Source: Perkinsus olseni (Eukaryota; Perkinsozoa; Perkinsida; Perkinsidae). Taken from it: a stretch of 64,000 bases of DNA. The stretch spans positions 1 through 64,000 of the forward strand of contig JABANP010000248.1 of the NCBI GenBank assembly GCA_013115135.1, in the 5' to 3' direction. Shown here piece after piece: positions 46,808 to 56,794 of this stretch (position 1 is its first letter; every line of letters begins with the position of its first letter). The notes beneath the pieces were generated by a model. It did not search any database. It was not told the origin of the DNA and was given only the letters and a program-made list of their open reading frames with translations. The position numbers were made by a program, and so were the translations under genes.

Positions 46808-47881
46808 TCATCTTTTGTCATTCTTCCAATGTGATGGAGCGGAGAAATTTTTTCTATTTCGCATTTATCGTCGAAGGTTTGTCCCAGTTTGCCCCACAAT
46901 TAGGAGAACTCGGTTCGTGTGGATTGAGAACTGGAGCACTTCGCCGATAGCCAATTCTGCATCGGACTCGAGGTGTAACTCGAGCTCCGAGGGTGTGGGT
47001 GTTGTGGTCTTTCTAGGCCAGCCTCGCCTAATGTTCGAGTTTTGCCGTACTCGCGTGAGTCGAGCGTACTATTCCGTATGACTGCTTTGTTCTGTCGAAA
47101 TGATGGCCATGTTCCTAGTGGTAAACAACCAAAACCTAATAGTGTTCCAGAACAGCCACGTCAAATCTAACTTTACTGTCTGTAACTTCGTCTTCGTAGC
47201 AGAGTCTTCGTTGTACATAATGAATGTGTGATATATGCGCGAAGTTGACCGAGAGCGCAAATTGTTATGTGCTCTTGGGAAACTAATTCTGAGTCGAACG
47301 TCATGCTCGCATTGGTGAGTATGTATTGGTCTGTGTCTGCAAGGCACGCATAGGCTTATGATGTTGCCAACTCTGTTGTCACCAGCTTACAGAAACGTAA
47401 ACCACGACCTAATATAGTTGTGAGCTTTAGGTTGTCTTGATTGAAGTAGGAGCTTCATCCACCGACAAGGGGAAATGTTGCGTTATCAACAGTTCCTGTG
47501 GAGGCCCTCATTGGGTTCGAGTGCGGCGCCGCCGGCACGATAGTATCGTGACGATACCGCTAGCCGTTGCATCGTATCATTGTTTCTCAATGAGAAACAA
47601 TGAGAATGAGAAATTCTCATGAACTCTCCTATGTTCGGCAAGATAAGGCTTGTTTGGCGCCCTTGAGGGAGAAGTGAGGGTGGCCCTCACAGGGCCTCAC
47701 TGTGAGCATGAACCTTCGGAGATGAGTAGCCACAGCCTACTAGGCCACCGCGGGGTCAATCACTCCCAGCTAGTTCGTGGTCCCAATGACTGCAGTATCT
47801 AGTACCATCCGTGCGCCCACTGTGGTACCATTATGGTACCCTCACCACGTTTACTGAACCCTGCCTCACAAGATCAAGGAA
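46808..47881. other. 3' flank of the secreted gene and duplicated segment, copy 2
   Basis: No gene. 47150-47330 resembles 48100-48260 (shared TTCGTCTTC..., CTTCATTGTAC-like, and TCATGCTCGC words). 47577-47601 is a near-perfect palindrome (CATTGTTTCTC / GAGAAACAATG). 47715-47882 repeats 43735-43900. Confidence 0.6.
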
Positions 47882-48085
47882 GCGTGGAGGAGCACGGTGA
47901 AAGTTTCTCCAGCATGCGTGAGAGTCTACTTTCCGGCGACATTCCCTCTGACCCTGATGCGCTTATTGAGGCGGTTGATTGGATGCCACGCGGCGTGGCC
48001 CACGCCGTCGCCTACGCTCCTCCCAAGTCATACCCTATTTCACCGTCGAGGATGGCACAGCAGCTGCTGTGTACTTCAATAATTA
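47882..48085 (+). pseudogene. Truncated copy of the 556-aa secreted protein gene
   Basis: VEEHGESFSSMRESLLSGDI and DPDALIEAVDWMPR match the intact gene at about 45927-46030 nearly base for base. A 12-bp insertion (CGCGGCGTGGCC) and a frame change then disrupt it, and it stops after about 70 codons. It is fused directly to segment copy 2, so the duplication lost about 1.2 kb of upstream sequence and the first 790 bases of coding sequence. Confidence 0.8.
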
Positions 48086-48539
48086 GTCACGTCGAATCCG
48101 ATTTCACTAATTATAGTTTCGTCTTCTTGAAAAAGCCTTCATTGTACCAAATGAGGTGTGCTTCATGCATTAAGTTGAGTGAAAGCGTGAAGTGTTGAGA
48201 GGTTCTTGAAAAAGGAATGCTAAGTCGGTCATCATGCTCGCCTAGACGGGTATTGAGCGGTGTTCGGAAGCCGCATACAATCTAATGGTGTCACCGGGTT
48301 GCAGAAGTGCTAATAATATTCTGATATCAAAGATATTACGTCATATATTTCTTGACCAAAGGAGAATTCTTACAGTATCTGCTGAGAATAGACAGGGATG
48401 TGTTGTAAATGATGCTTTCTGGACTCGAGTGTCGAGGTGGCTTATCCATTGGCATTCTCACAAGTTGTGAGTCAGCGTTGTGTTTCAGCATTCGCGTTCT
48501 TCTCGTGTTGATTGGGAATTGGAGTGCAAAAAAAGTGCT

Positions 48540-48760
48540 GCGGGCAACGAAATCGAACACCCCATTTGCGAAGTTGAATTTTCCAGTGCCGCGAAATTGA
48601 AGGTTCCAAGGACCGCTCACGAATATTGAAAGTTCGAATGTGAAATTGAAGTTCCTTATTGCGAAGTTGAAAGTTCCATCATGTCGAAATTGAACTCACG
48701 AAAGGCCAACGTGCGGATTCGAAAGTCCCACCTGGAAATTGAATGTTCCACGTGCGGAAT
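48540..48760. repeat. Degenerate tandem repeat, GCGAAATTGAAAGTTCC type
   Basis: At least eight imperfect units of about 18-25 bp built on GAA(A/G)TTGAA(A/G)GTTCC. Confidence 0.65.
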
Positions 48761-51087
48761 AGATATTCCCGTGCGCGGTCGCGGGGTGAGCCTTGCAGGA
48801 AGAACGCGGAATAGACGTCGACCCCGCGTAGAGGAGCGAAGGTAGTGAAGTGACCGCTGCTGGCAACGCCTGAATCCTCAATAGAGAGAGAGTTCACGTC
48901 CATCTATGAACCCAACATCACAGTCGTTAATACCAATACTTCTATAGCTATCTATAGCTAGCCACGTGCACTAGTCGTAGCAGAGACACAGCAGACCAGA
49001 GCTAGTACGTACGATCCACAACCACAATACGTAGCAACAGTACGAACCAACGATACTAACTTAGTAATACGAACCACAGATGCGAACAGAACGGTTCAGC
49101 CTCTGCGTGGCCGTTACGGATACGTTGAAACCGTCGGATACGTCGGGCGAAGATACTGATCTTGCGCACTCGTCGTTCCTTGGCTCACGTTAACCGCGGT
49201 GACCGCGCGCCCGTTTCAGATTCGTACATCCAACATCGAACGAGGTAATGTGATTATCGGTCGGAAACCCGTAAGTGTGGAGCCTATACTCAAGCTCTCG
49301 GGCCGGGTTTTCGACCTGTTAGTCCTCACCCCACACTCCCGAATCGGGAGTCCCGATCGACTGAGTTATTAATCGAACGACTCCGGAAGCGACTCTTGAC
49401 GCTGTGATAAGTTAGCGCCGATAACCTTTTGAGGAAAGAGGAGGAACGCGAGGGAGAGGGAAGAGGAGTTTCTCAAATGAGCTTGTCTTGACGCATTCAC
49501 AGGAGAAGTACGATATAATATAGCCTTTCAATACTTTTCAGCACAGGCGGAGTTGCGCAGGAGTATGGAGCGCAGCCGTCGGAATGAAGCGGTTGCCTAG
49601 GGCGTCGTGAGGATGAGCTGGGTGAGTCTCGGGAGACATACTCACACCAATAATACTAATATCTGGTGGATCGGGAGATATAATAAAGTTCATGGGCCTG
49701 GTTGTCGACCTGTAAATCCTCACCGAGCGCTCCCGAACGACTGGTTGGACGAAGGTTGGAGCTCATGCTGTTTACCTTGGCCACTTTTGCCTCGGGCACT
49801 GCATCAGAGGTTTTCAAAGACCCACACCGCAAACCCGAGTATGCAAATAGCTTCACCGAAACTTCATATCGAGACGTCGCCTCATGCATTCTGATGGTCG
49901 ATCCGACCGACATTAAGTAGTAAGTACGATCACGAGTAAGATTAGCACACTTTCAGCGTGTGTGCTTGGGAGATAAGACTCAGAGAGTTTTTCCCAACTT
50001 GGAAATCCCAAGCGCTCGACGGTAATCGAAAAGGTGACGCGTTGTTATTCTATTATACTGTGCACCCGAATGCTGACCGCAAGCCCTTCGCCCGGGTGTA
50101 GCAGATGGGATAACTTGAGTTGATACCCTTTTCTCGGCTCTATCAGGAGCCTTGTTGCGTTGAGTGTCGCCGCGATTAGCAGCCTGCGACCGTTCCGCGG
50201 GGAAGGGGTGATTCATAAAATCCAAGGGAAAGGTACAAAATCCAAGGAAGCACTTTCGGGGATCTTGTTGCCCATGGCAATAGTTCGGGTTTCTGGCTGC
50301 CCTGGGTAACAGTTCCGGGATCGGGTTGCTCGGTCGGGTTTCGGGAGGGGTTTCGGGTTACCCGTTCCTGCCTTCACCCGCAGTTCAGGGTTTTTTCTGT
50401 CGCCTTTGCCTCCCTGTTGCACGCGCTTCCTTGGATTTTGTACCTTTCCCTAGGATTTTGTACTTCACCCCGCGGGGAAGACATGTTATGAAGGGTGATT
50501 CAGCAAGGTGTGGAGTGATTTCGCAGGCCAGTTTTTCGCTGAGAAGTGGGCGTTTGGCTCCCAAGGCTCAGAAGGATGAGCCCAGTGCTATGAAAAATTC
50601 AACTCCGCAGTTTTACGTGTTTTTGTGGATTTTGGCGTGAGTAACACCTCGTAACGAGCCCCAGGGAGGAGCGCACCTCGCTGAGACACCCCTAACAACG
50701 ATCCGCTCGTAAGAAGATAACGCACCTATCATCTAGGAACTGAGCTGGGCTGGCAAGATATCATGGAGGAAGATATTCCTTTCGCTCGCAACGCAACGCT
50801 ACGCTTCACTTCACACTGAATACAGTTGCGAATTATTGGGCGAGCGATTTTCACCATGAGCTTCTCGGCGAGCGAGAATGTAATCTTTTTCTCCGATCTC
50901 TATCCTTCGCCATCATGCTTGAACTTCCTCGGTGTAATGTGCAAGGGGTAACTCGGTGGTACCGGGCCCGGGTGAGTCTAGAATTCTGTGGTACGGTCGG
51001 ATGCTCGCTCGAGGCTCTTGACGTTCCTACCAGCTCTGCGTTCCATATTTCTACCGATAGTTCCTTGTTACATAGTACTCGTCTGAG
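48761..51087. other. Gene-poor 2.3 kb
   Basis: No recognised gene. About 49305-49360 and 49690-49740 share a GGGCC(T/G)GGTT(T/G)TCGACCTG...TCCTCACC block. An inverted-repeat element occupies 50195-50480. Confidence 0.5.
50195..50480. mobile_element. MITE-like element with about 40-bp terminal inverted repeats
   Basis: The left arm at 50214-50252 (AAAATCCAAGGGAAAGGTAC, AAAATCCAAGGAAGC) matches the reverse complement of the right arm at 50423-50463 with about three mismatches in 40. The similarity extends outward through GGGGTGA to CCGCGGGG. The interior of about 170 bp has no ORF and is GGGTT/CGGG rich. Size and structure suit a non-autonomous DNA transposon. A target-site duplication was not clear. 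Confidence 0.75.
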
Positions 51088-51950
51088 ATGGCCAAGTCGA
51101 TCCGCTCTAAAGTTAAGAAGCGCTTTCGAACCTGCAAGAGGCAGTTGGTCAGTGCCACCATTGACAAGAAGCGACTTCAGGATACCAATCAGAGGCTTCG
51201 GGAAGTCGCCACCGGTAGTAGACAAAATCCCCTAGAATTATCGAGAGGGTTCATTCTCAGGTGTCTTCGTGAAGCCGACTACTCCCAAGAACGCCTTTCT
51301 CTACCCTGACGACCCGGCGGCAGCTTTTCCTAAGGTTTTGCTCTTGACCCGGCTGGACTGTGTTGATAGGCTTGGCGGTCAGGTCATAGTGGCTAAGCCG
51401 TTGGATTTCCGGAGCGAAGCAATGCCTCATAGTGGTTATGCTATCACTGGCAATCGCAGGAAGTACCGTTTTTTGGTAGTTCTATGAGTGCGATCATTCG
51501 GCATCTCGCAAGGTACGGTGCCTCGGAGTTCGAGAGCATTCCTCGTGTTGTCGTTGGTGATGACATCGGAGGCTCTGTGAGGGCTAAGTTAGCCTTCGCA
51601 CAAGCGAACGATGATGATGAGGATACTGAGATGGGCGCCACTCGGGCCGTTGCCGAGCCTGTGCCGGCGACTGGCGTTATCACGCAGGTAGCGCAGCGCT
51701 TGTGGAGAAATATTTCAGGAAGGCGTTGCTTTGTTAGGGCGATCTGGCGAAGGAAGTGGCGAGGGAGAAGATGGAAGGTAATGGGGCAACTGCCTTGAAT
51801 GGAGAATGCTCGGATTATTGCCGCAACATAGGTTCTAATGTGAAGTTCCAACCCGTGGTCCCGGCCATGGTTTCAAAGCTCCCAAAGAGCCAGAAGCGTA
51901 GCAGAGACCGCACGTCTTTGAAGACCAGGAGAGGGGCGGACCGCCGTTAA
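51088..51950 (+). CDS. LLPH: LLPH/DUF2423 nucleolar protein
   Basis: Six exons close in frame: 51088-51214, 51261-51334, 51383-51462, 51513-51687, 51738-51777 and 51832-51950, giving 204 residues with introns of 46, 48, 50, 50 and 54 nt. The N-terminus MAKSIRSKVKKRFRTCKRQL is the signature of the Learning-associated-protein homolog (LLPH/Cgr1-like, DUF2423) family. Exons 2-3 carry PKNAFLYPDDPAAAFP and KPLDFRSEAMPHSG, which I associate with protist members. The C-terminus is Lys/Arg-rich (KSQKRSRDRTSLKTRRG). The family localises to the nucleolus and takes part in ribosome biogenesis or chromatin. It is a clean example of this genome's intron style. Confidence 0.9.
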
Positions 51951-52684
51951 CCATACTAGGTAGTAAAGAAGGCTGGAAATACTGGTTTCGAGCGGGTGGG
52001 ATTTTGCTGGGCTGGCTTCAGGTTATGTGACCTCTGTTATATTCCCCCAACACGTACAACTATGACACCCGTCGCCTGACCACCGTCCAACGCGATAACG
52101 TTACTTAACTTTTCCGACGAGAGCCACGTCTGCCGTGTTTGGTTGGGTTAGTCGGCGCGAGACGTTTCCTGGTGGGGAGGGATTAACTGGGAGGAAGTGC
52201 TGCGACTGTGTAGATTTCATACGCCCGAGAGGCTGTGATTTCGAAGTGGTATCTTAGCTCGAGCAAGGGTTACTATAGAATTTTACATGCATAAACCACA
52301 GCATGCTCTTATTGATTTGACGGGCGCCTAGCGGATCGTTGCAAAGCTTTGATGCGGCGCTGCATCGCGAATGCTCGATGCTTGCAGAATCCTCGACTGT
52401 CGACGGGAATTGTAAGTCCGCCAGTCTGTAGCAAAGAGGAAAGTTTCGGGGTACATACCACATAGGGGCAGCTGACTGGCGATAAGAGCGTATTAGAGCT
52501 TGAGGGCTTCTCTGCACAAGTATTAGTGACACTGGCCTTCCCTGGTCTGCAGCCCCTAACTCGGAGCGGGCACTGTGTTCTGCCATAGAGCCCTTACCTC
52601 TCAAGAGACCTTCGTCTTTTGATAAGCCAGCAGGGTTGTGCTGTAGTATTGATTTATTCATTTCAACAGACTTCGCTTGACCAC
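51951..52684. other. Intergenic
   Basis: Between LLPH and the tRNA ligase array. Short ORFs only; probably promoter and UTR of copy A. Confidence 0.4.
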
Positions 52685-55600
52685 ATGTCGCGGTGTCGCA
52701 TCGCCCCTCAGGCGACTAGAGCCCTCCTGCCGTCAGAGGCCACCAGCATGTGCGCCGCCAGCAGTCATCGGATAAGCCCTCTTGCTATCAAAGCCAAGGT
52801 CGATACTCCCGAGAAACTGTATGAGTGGTTGAAGAGATGCAAGCATTGCAAACTGGTAGTATTCCTTGTCACAGTGATAGCACTGCGATAGTCTCGTCGG
52901 AATGCGCTTGCGAGGTGTAGCGGCTTGTGCGAGGACTTCAGAGTTCCTCATTACGCTGCCTGAGGTCTTCCGTTGACCAGGTTAATACCAAGGTCCCAGA
53001 GCTAGGCTGTGAGATTGTCGATGTTAGCATGCTCAAGCGGAAGTCTGAGGATAAAACGTAGGAGGGATAGGAGGGGTGAGTGGGGAAATACCATTTCCAG
53101 GTATTTGAAAAATGACCTTCTACACTGTCTTTTGCGGAGGGGCCTGTCTCTGGCAGTAACCACGAGCGAAACCAACAAGAAAAGGAGGGTCGAGGTAATA
53201 GGAATCTCCCAGGATTTTACCAGCGTTGAAGTTGTAGGAAGAGGCTGATGATGGTTCCCGCAGTGCTTCTACAGAGGAGGTGGCCAAGGTGGTCCTGTTG
53301 AGGCAAGGCTTGCCAAAGTTCTTCGACATTGATGTGGATAAGGATTTCGCTGGTACGACAGGGAGACAGTTCATTCAAGGATCGCTGCTCTTGCTGTGAA
53401 GTATCCGCGTTTCTCGAGGGTGCGTGCAAAGCCTGTTTATTTCCTCTATTCTGACCATATTTCCACCAGAAGTCTTTTTGCCATTTTTTAGTCTTCTAGA
53501 TACTGATGAGCCGTCGTGGCTCCGAAAACGGCTGGCGAAGCGATGGCCGACGAATTTGTATTTACTGGACAAGGCGAACGGCGAGAATGCACAGGTGCCC
53601 GAGATGGCGTTTGGTGCCCTTTTGGGAATTTATGGGTTCCTAGGTGTCGTGGTCGGAGGAGTTCTCGGCCTGGGTCATTTGTTCTAAGAACGTCTCGCTC
53701 GTCGCAAGAGAGCTGGCGGACATTCACCGGTATGAGGGCGGAAGTCCCGAGTTCGATCCCCGGCATTGGTATTTTTGGCAGGTTTAAAAGCGATCGATTC
53801 GAGTATGCAAAACTTGTTGCAGCGGCGTGGTTTGAAGAACTGCAGAAGCTCGAGCGGATCGGCACTTTGGAAACGGTATTAGCTGTGCTGCATTCTGTCT
53901 TTAACCATGATCGACCTAAGATTCGGAAGATCCTCTCCCACCATACGCTGGTCGGTGAGCTCTGCGGCAGAAGTGGAGTGCAGCACATAGTGAAGTACAA
54001 CAGCCAAGGCCTTAAATGGTGAGGAGCCTCCTTGGCCGGGGGTGCTGGAGTTTGCTGCTAGGTACGCCCTCGTTGCGAACGTGTGCGGTGCCGAGTCGGC
54101 CTGTGTAGCCCCCGCTGACACACTGACGATTCTCAAGGCATGTGGCCTCACTACGATAGAGGAGGTAGACTGGTAGAGTATCTTAGGTCGAAGATGGTTC
54201 CTCACAGGTTTGCCCGGCGAAGGCAGTGGAGCTGCGGGAGGATGACTGGGATAGCATGAGCAACGAGATAGCTGCTGTGAACCAGTCCGAGATGCATGAT
54301 GTGACGACTCTCGAACACCTCATCCATTGCCAGCGAGAAGGGGTAGTTGCTTACTTTGAGAATCGGAGGTCTGAAGGCGATGGTGCGGTAGTAGTAGTGG
54401 CTCTGGGGAAGGCCAAGACAGCTCAATACCGGCTCTTGCGGAAATTGCGGGAAGTGACGAAGCAGGCTACTCGAAAGCGGCAAGATGGTAAAGTCTTCAA
54501 GCAGACTTGCGAGATGATGCTGAGCGGGAATGCTCGGAAAAATGAGCTGCTAGCGCTCTTCTTGGAGCTCTTCCGAAGGGTTCAATACGTGGTCAGAGAG
54601 GATATCGACGGTTTTGGAGCATTCGAAGCGGTGGACCAGCGGTTCCCGGAGTTGTTGGCTCTGGCTGTGCGGACAGAAGTGGTTGATGATGCGAAAGAGG
54701 CAGCGGGAAGGGTGGTAGTGATCCATGCGCCTCCGGGTTCGGTACCGAAAGGGATGCTCACTGATGACTTTGTTCTGCACCCTGACAAGGTTAGGAAGAT
54801 GCTCGTCCGCGGCAGCCATGTTGTGCAGCTTCCGAATATATTGCAGCTGAGGGGTCTTAGTAAGCTCATGCGGCATCGCGTGAAGGTCATTCGGTACGGC
54901 TGGGAGGGGCAGGTGGGTGATGTATTGAACCGTGCGTTGGAGCGAGGGAAGGGAGAGGACCTCTACGAGACGGATAAGAGGTTCTTCGATTCTCCTATCG
55001 ACAAGCAGTGCGCTCTTATCGGGAAGTGGTACGAGACGCTGGACAAGATTGCTATTCCTGGCGTACAGCAGACCACTGTGGGCACGGCGGAAGAACTCAG
55101 GGCGGCGGTCGAGAAGCTCCTGTCGGGTGAGTTTGAGGAGCCTGAGGGAGTTGGGGAAGCGCAGAGGGTCTTCGTGGTGGCGCCGATCGGAGTGCCGGGC
55201 AGTGGCAAGACTCGGCTGTTGAAGGAAGTGTTCGCTAAGCTGGCAGTGGCGCACGGGAAATATCGGCAAAATTTGGTTGATGAGAAGAGCGAAGCAGCAG
55301 CAGGGGCGAATGTGTGGGATGCTCTGTACTTGAGCAGTGATGAGTTCGCTGCTAGAGGGAAGGGCGATCAGAGACGGCAGAATGTGGAGATGAGAAGGGC
55401 CAGCGAGGCGTTCTCGAGGGAGAGCATCGGGCGAGCGCCGAAGGGGTCGACTCACGTGGTGTTGGTGGATAAGAACCATATCCATGCTGGGGATTTGAGG
55501 GGAAGCGCGTCGCCGTTCATGAAGGCCAACGCGCAGGTTAAGGTGATAGCGTTATTCCTGGCTGACACTGATGATGCTGAGGGAGAGGAGAAGGTGTGGA

Positions 55601-56520
55601 ATTACCCATGGAGCCCGAAGACGATGGCAGTTTGCTTGAAGAGGGTCTTGGGGAGGGGTGCCCACCCGACGCTTGGCAGTGATGCCAATGATGATCGCAA
55701 GAAGGCCTCTGTATTCCTCAAGTTTTGGAGGCTGTTCGAGGATCATGCAGGCCTGCAGCAGAACAAGTTGATATCTTCGGTCTTGACCTTGCCCATAGTG
55801 AACAGCGGGAGTTGGAGGGAGGATGGCACCAGCCTCGCGAAGGAAGTGCTGTCGAGCGTGCCTGGACGGAAGGATCGGAATCGATGGAACTTTGAAGTCA
55901 GCGAGGAGGTTCTGGCAAAAATGCAGAAGCTGACGGCAATGGTTGAGTGTGATGAGGATTCCTTTGCTGAGTCTGATCGGTGCGGCGAGGCCGTTGTGCA
56001 GAAGGTGGAAGCTCTTGCGGCGGAGTGTCATTGGCCGCTGTATGTGGGAGTGGATATTTCGGGCCCTAACAGAGAGGTGTTGATGAAGCACACGATGAGC
56101 TTCCTCGATGCCAGCCAGTGGAGTATGAAGGAAGAGCTTCACGTGACTCTGTCGTTTTTGGGGTGTCGGGAGCCCGAGGGTGAGAGAAGGAAACAGATTG
56201 TGCAGGCTATTGCCATGGGGGAGGATATGATGGCTACGGTCTCACCGAAGAGGCTTTTAGTGGTCCCAGGAAGGTTGGTCTGTGCCGAGGTTGAAGTCGA
56301 TGGTCCCGGGTTCCTCGACGACTTGCAGCCTCAGCCGCACCTTCACATCACCATGGCCCTGGACAATGGCTGCCCTGCCAAGTTAGCTAGAGAGTACCTC
56401 AGTGGCTTTCATGAGCAACGGGGAGTCATTGAAGGCACACAGTTGACTGACATTCAAACTTATCAATTTCCTGATGAATTACGTCTTACTGATTGCACGA
56501 TTAAGAATTACTTCAAGTGA
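52685..56520 (+). CDS. TRL1: tRNA ligase (ligase-kinase-CPD), copy A, apparently catalytic
   Basis: Nine exons close in frame: 52685-52855, 52981-53057, 53101-53194, 53238-53352, 53500-53594, 53644-53729, 53782-54018, 54062-54164 and 54208-56520, giving 1096 residues. Adenylyltransferase motifs in order: RQGLPKFFDID, LLDKANGEN (motif I, Lys177), WVICSKN, LVGELCGRSGVQHIV (Glu272), REGVVAYFE (Glu370) and KAKTAQYRLLRKLREVTK (Lys394/396). A 130-residue module of unknown function follows (VVIHAPPGSVPKGML). The 5'-OH polynucleotide kinase has P-loop GVPGSGKT (Lys660) and VLVDKNHIHAGDLR. The C-terminal 2H phosphodiesterase has HVTLSFLG (His971) and HLHITMAL (His1039). The order matches fungal/plant tRNA ligases, which heal and seal 2',3'-cyclic-phosphate and 5'-OH ends in tRNA (and UPR mRNA) splicing. 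The ligase part is intron-rich; the rest is one exon. The exon 4-5 join is the least certain. Confidence 0.9.
53730..53781 (+). other. 52-nt tRNA ligase intron with T-arm-like sequence
   Basis: Runs GTATGA to TTGGCAG and contains CCGAGTTCGATCCCCGG, a T-arm with one mismatch. Removing it is needed to avoid a TAA, so it is a real intron rather than a tRNA gene. Confidence 0.65.
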
Positions 56521-56794
56521 CGTTTCCGTCGAGTGTCGCTACTGTGTTACCACCAGTATGACCGATCCGGACGACAGACGAGCTTGGTAGTAGGCTCATG
56601 GGCTCAGTCGGCTTGTTTTGACCGCGTCACTCCAAAAGGAATGGAACGCCCGAACTGGCTTATCACGAGAACAGCATTGCCACAATCAGCTGTTGAGGTT
56701 GGGGCTGCCTTCGGACCTGGACGCCTCGTCCGCCAGCATTGCGTACTCCCATAGCATCAAGCGACATCAAGATTGACTAATCCCCGATTGATTC
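56521..56794. other. Short spacer between tRNA ligase copies A and B
   Basis: 274 bases. No feature recognised. Confidence 0.4.

Noticed and set aside
48760..50200. rRNA gene
   Set aside because: Some GC-rich hairpin-like blocks recall rRNA, but no universally conserved rRNA segment could be found.
53730..53790. tRNA gene inside the tRNA ligase locus
   Set aside because: Only a T-arm-like piece is present; the segment splices out cleanly to restore the ligase reading frame.
54550..55485. 311-residue minus-strand ORF
   Set aside because: Exact antisense of the copy A exon, with His/Pro/Leu-rich composition and no domain; a shadow ORF.
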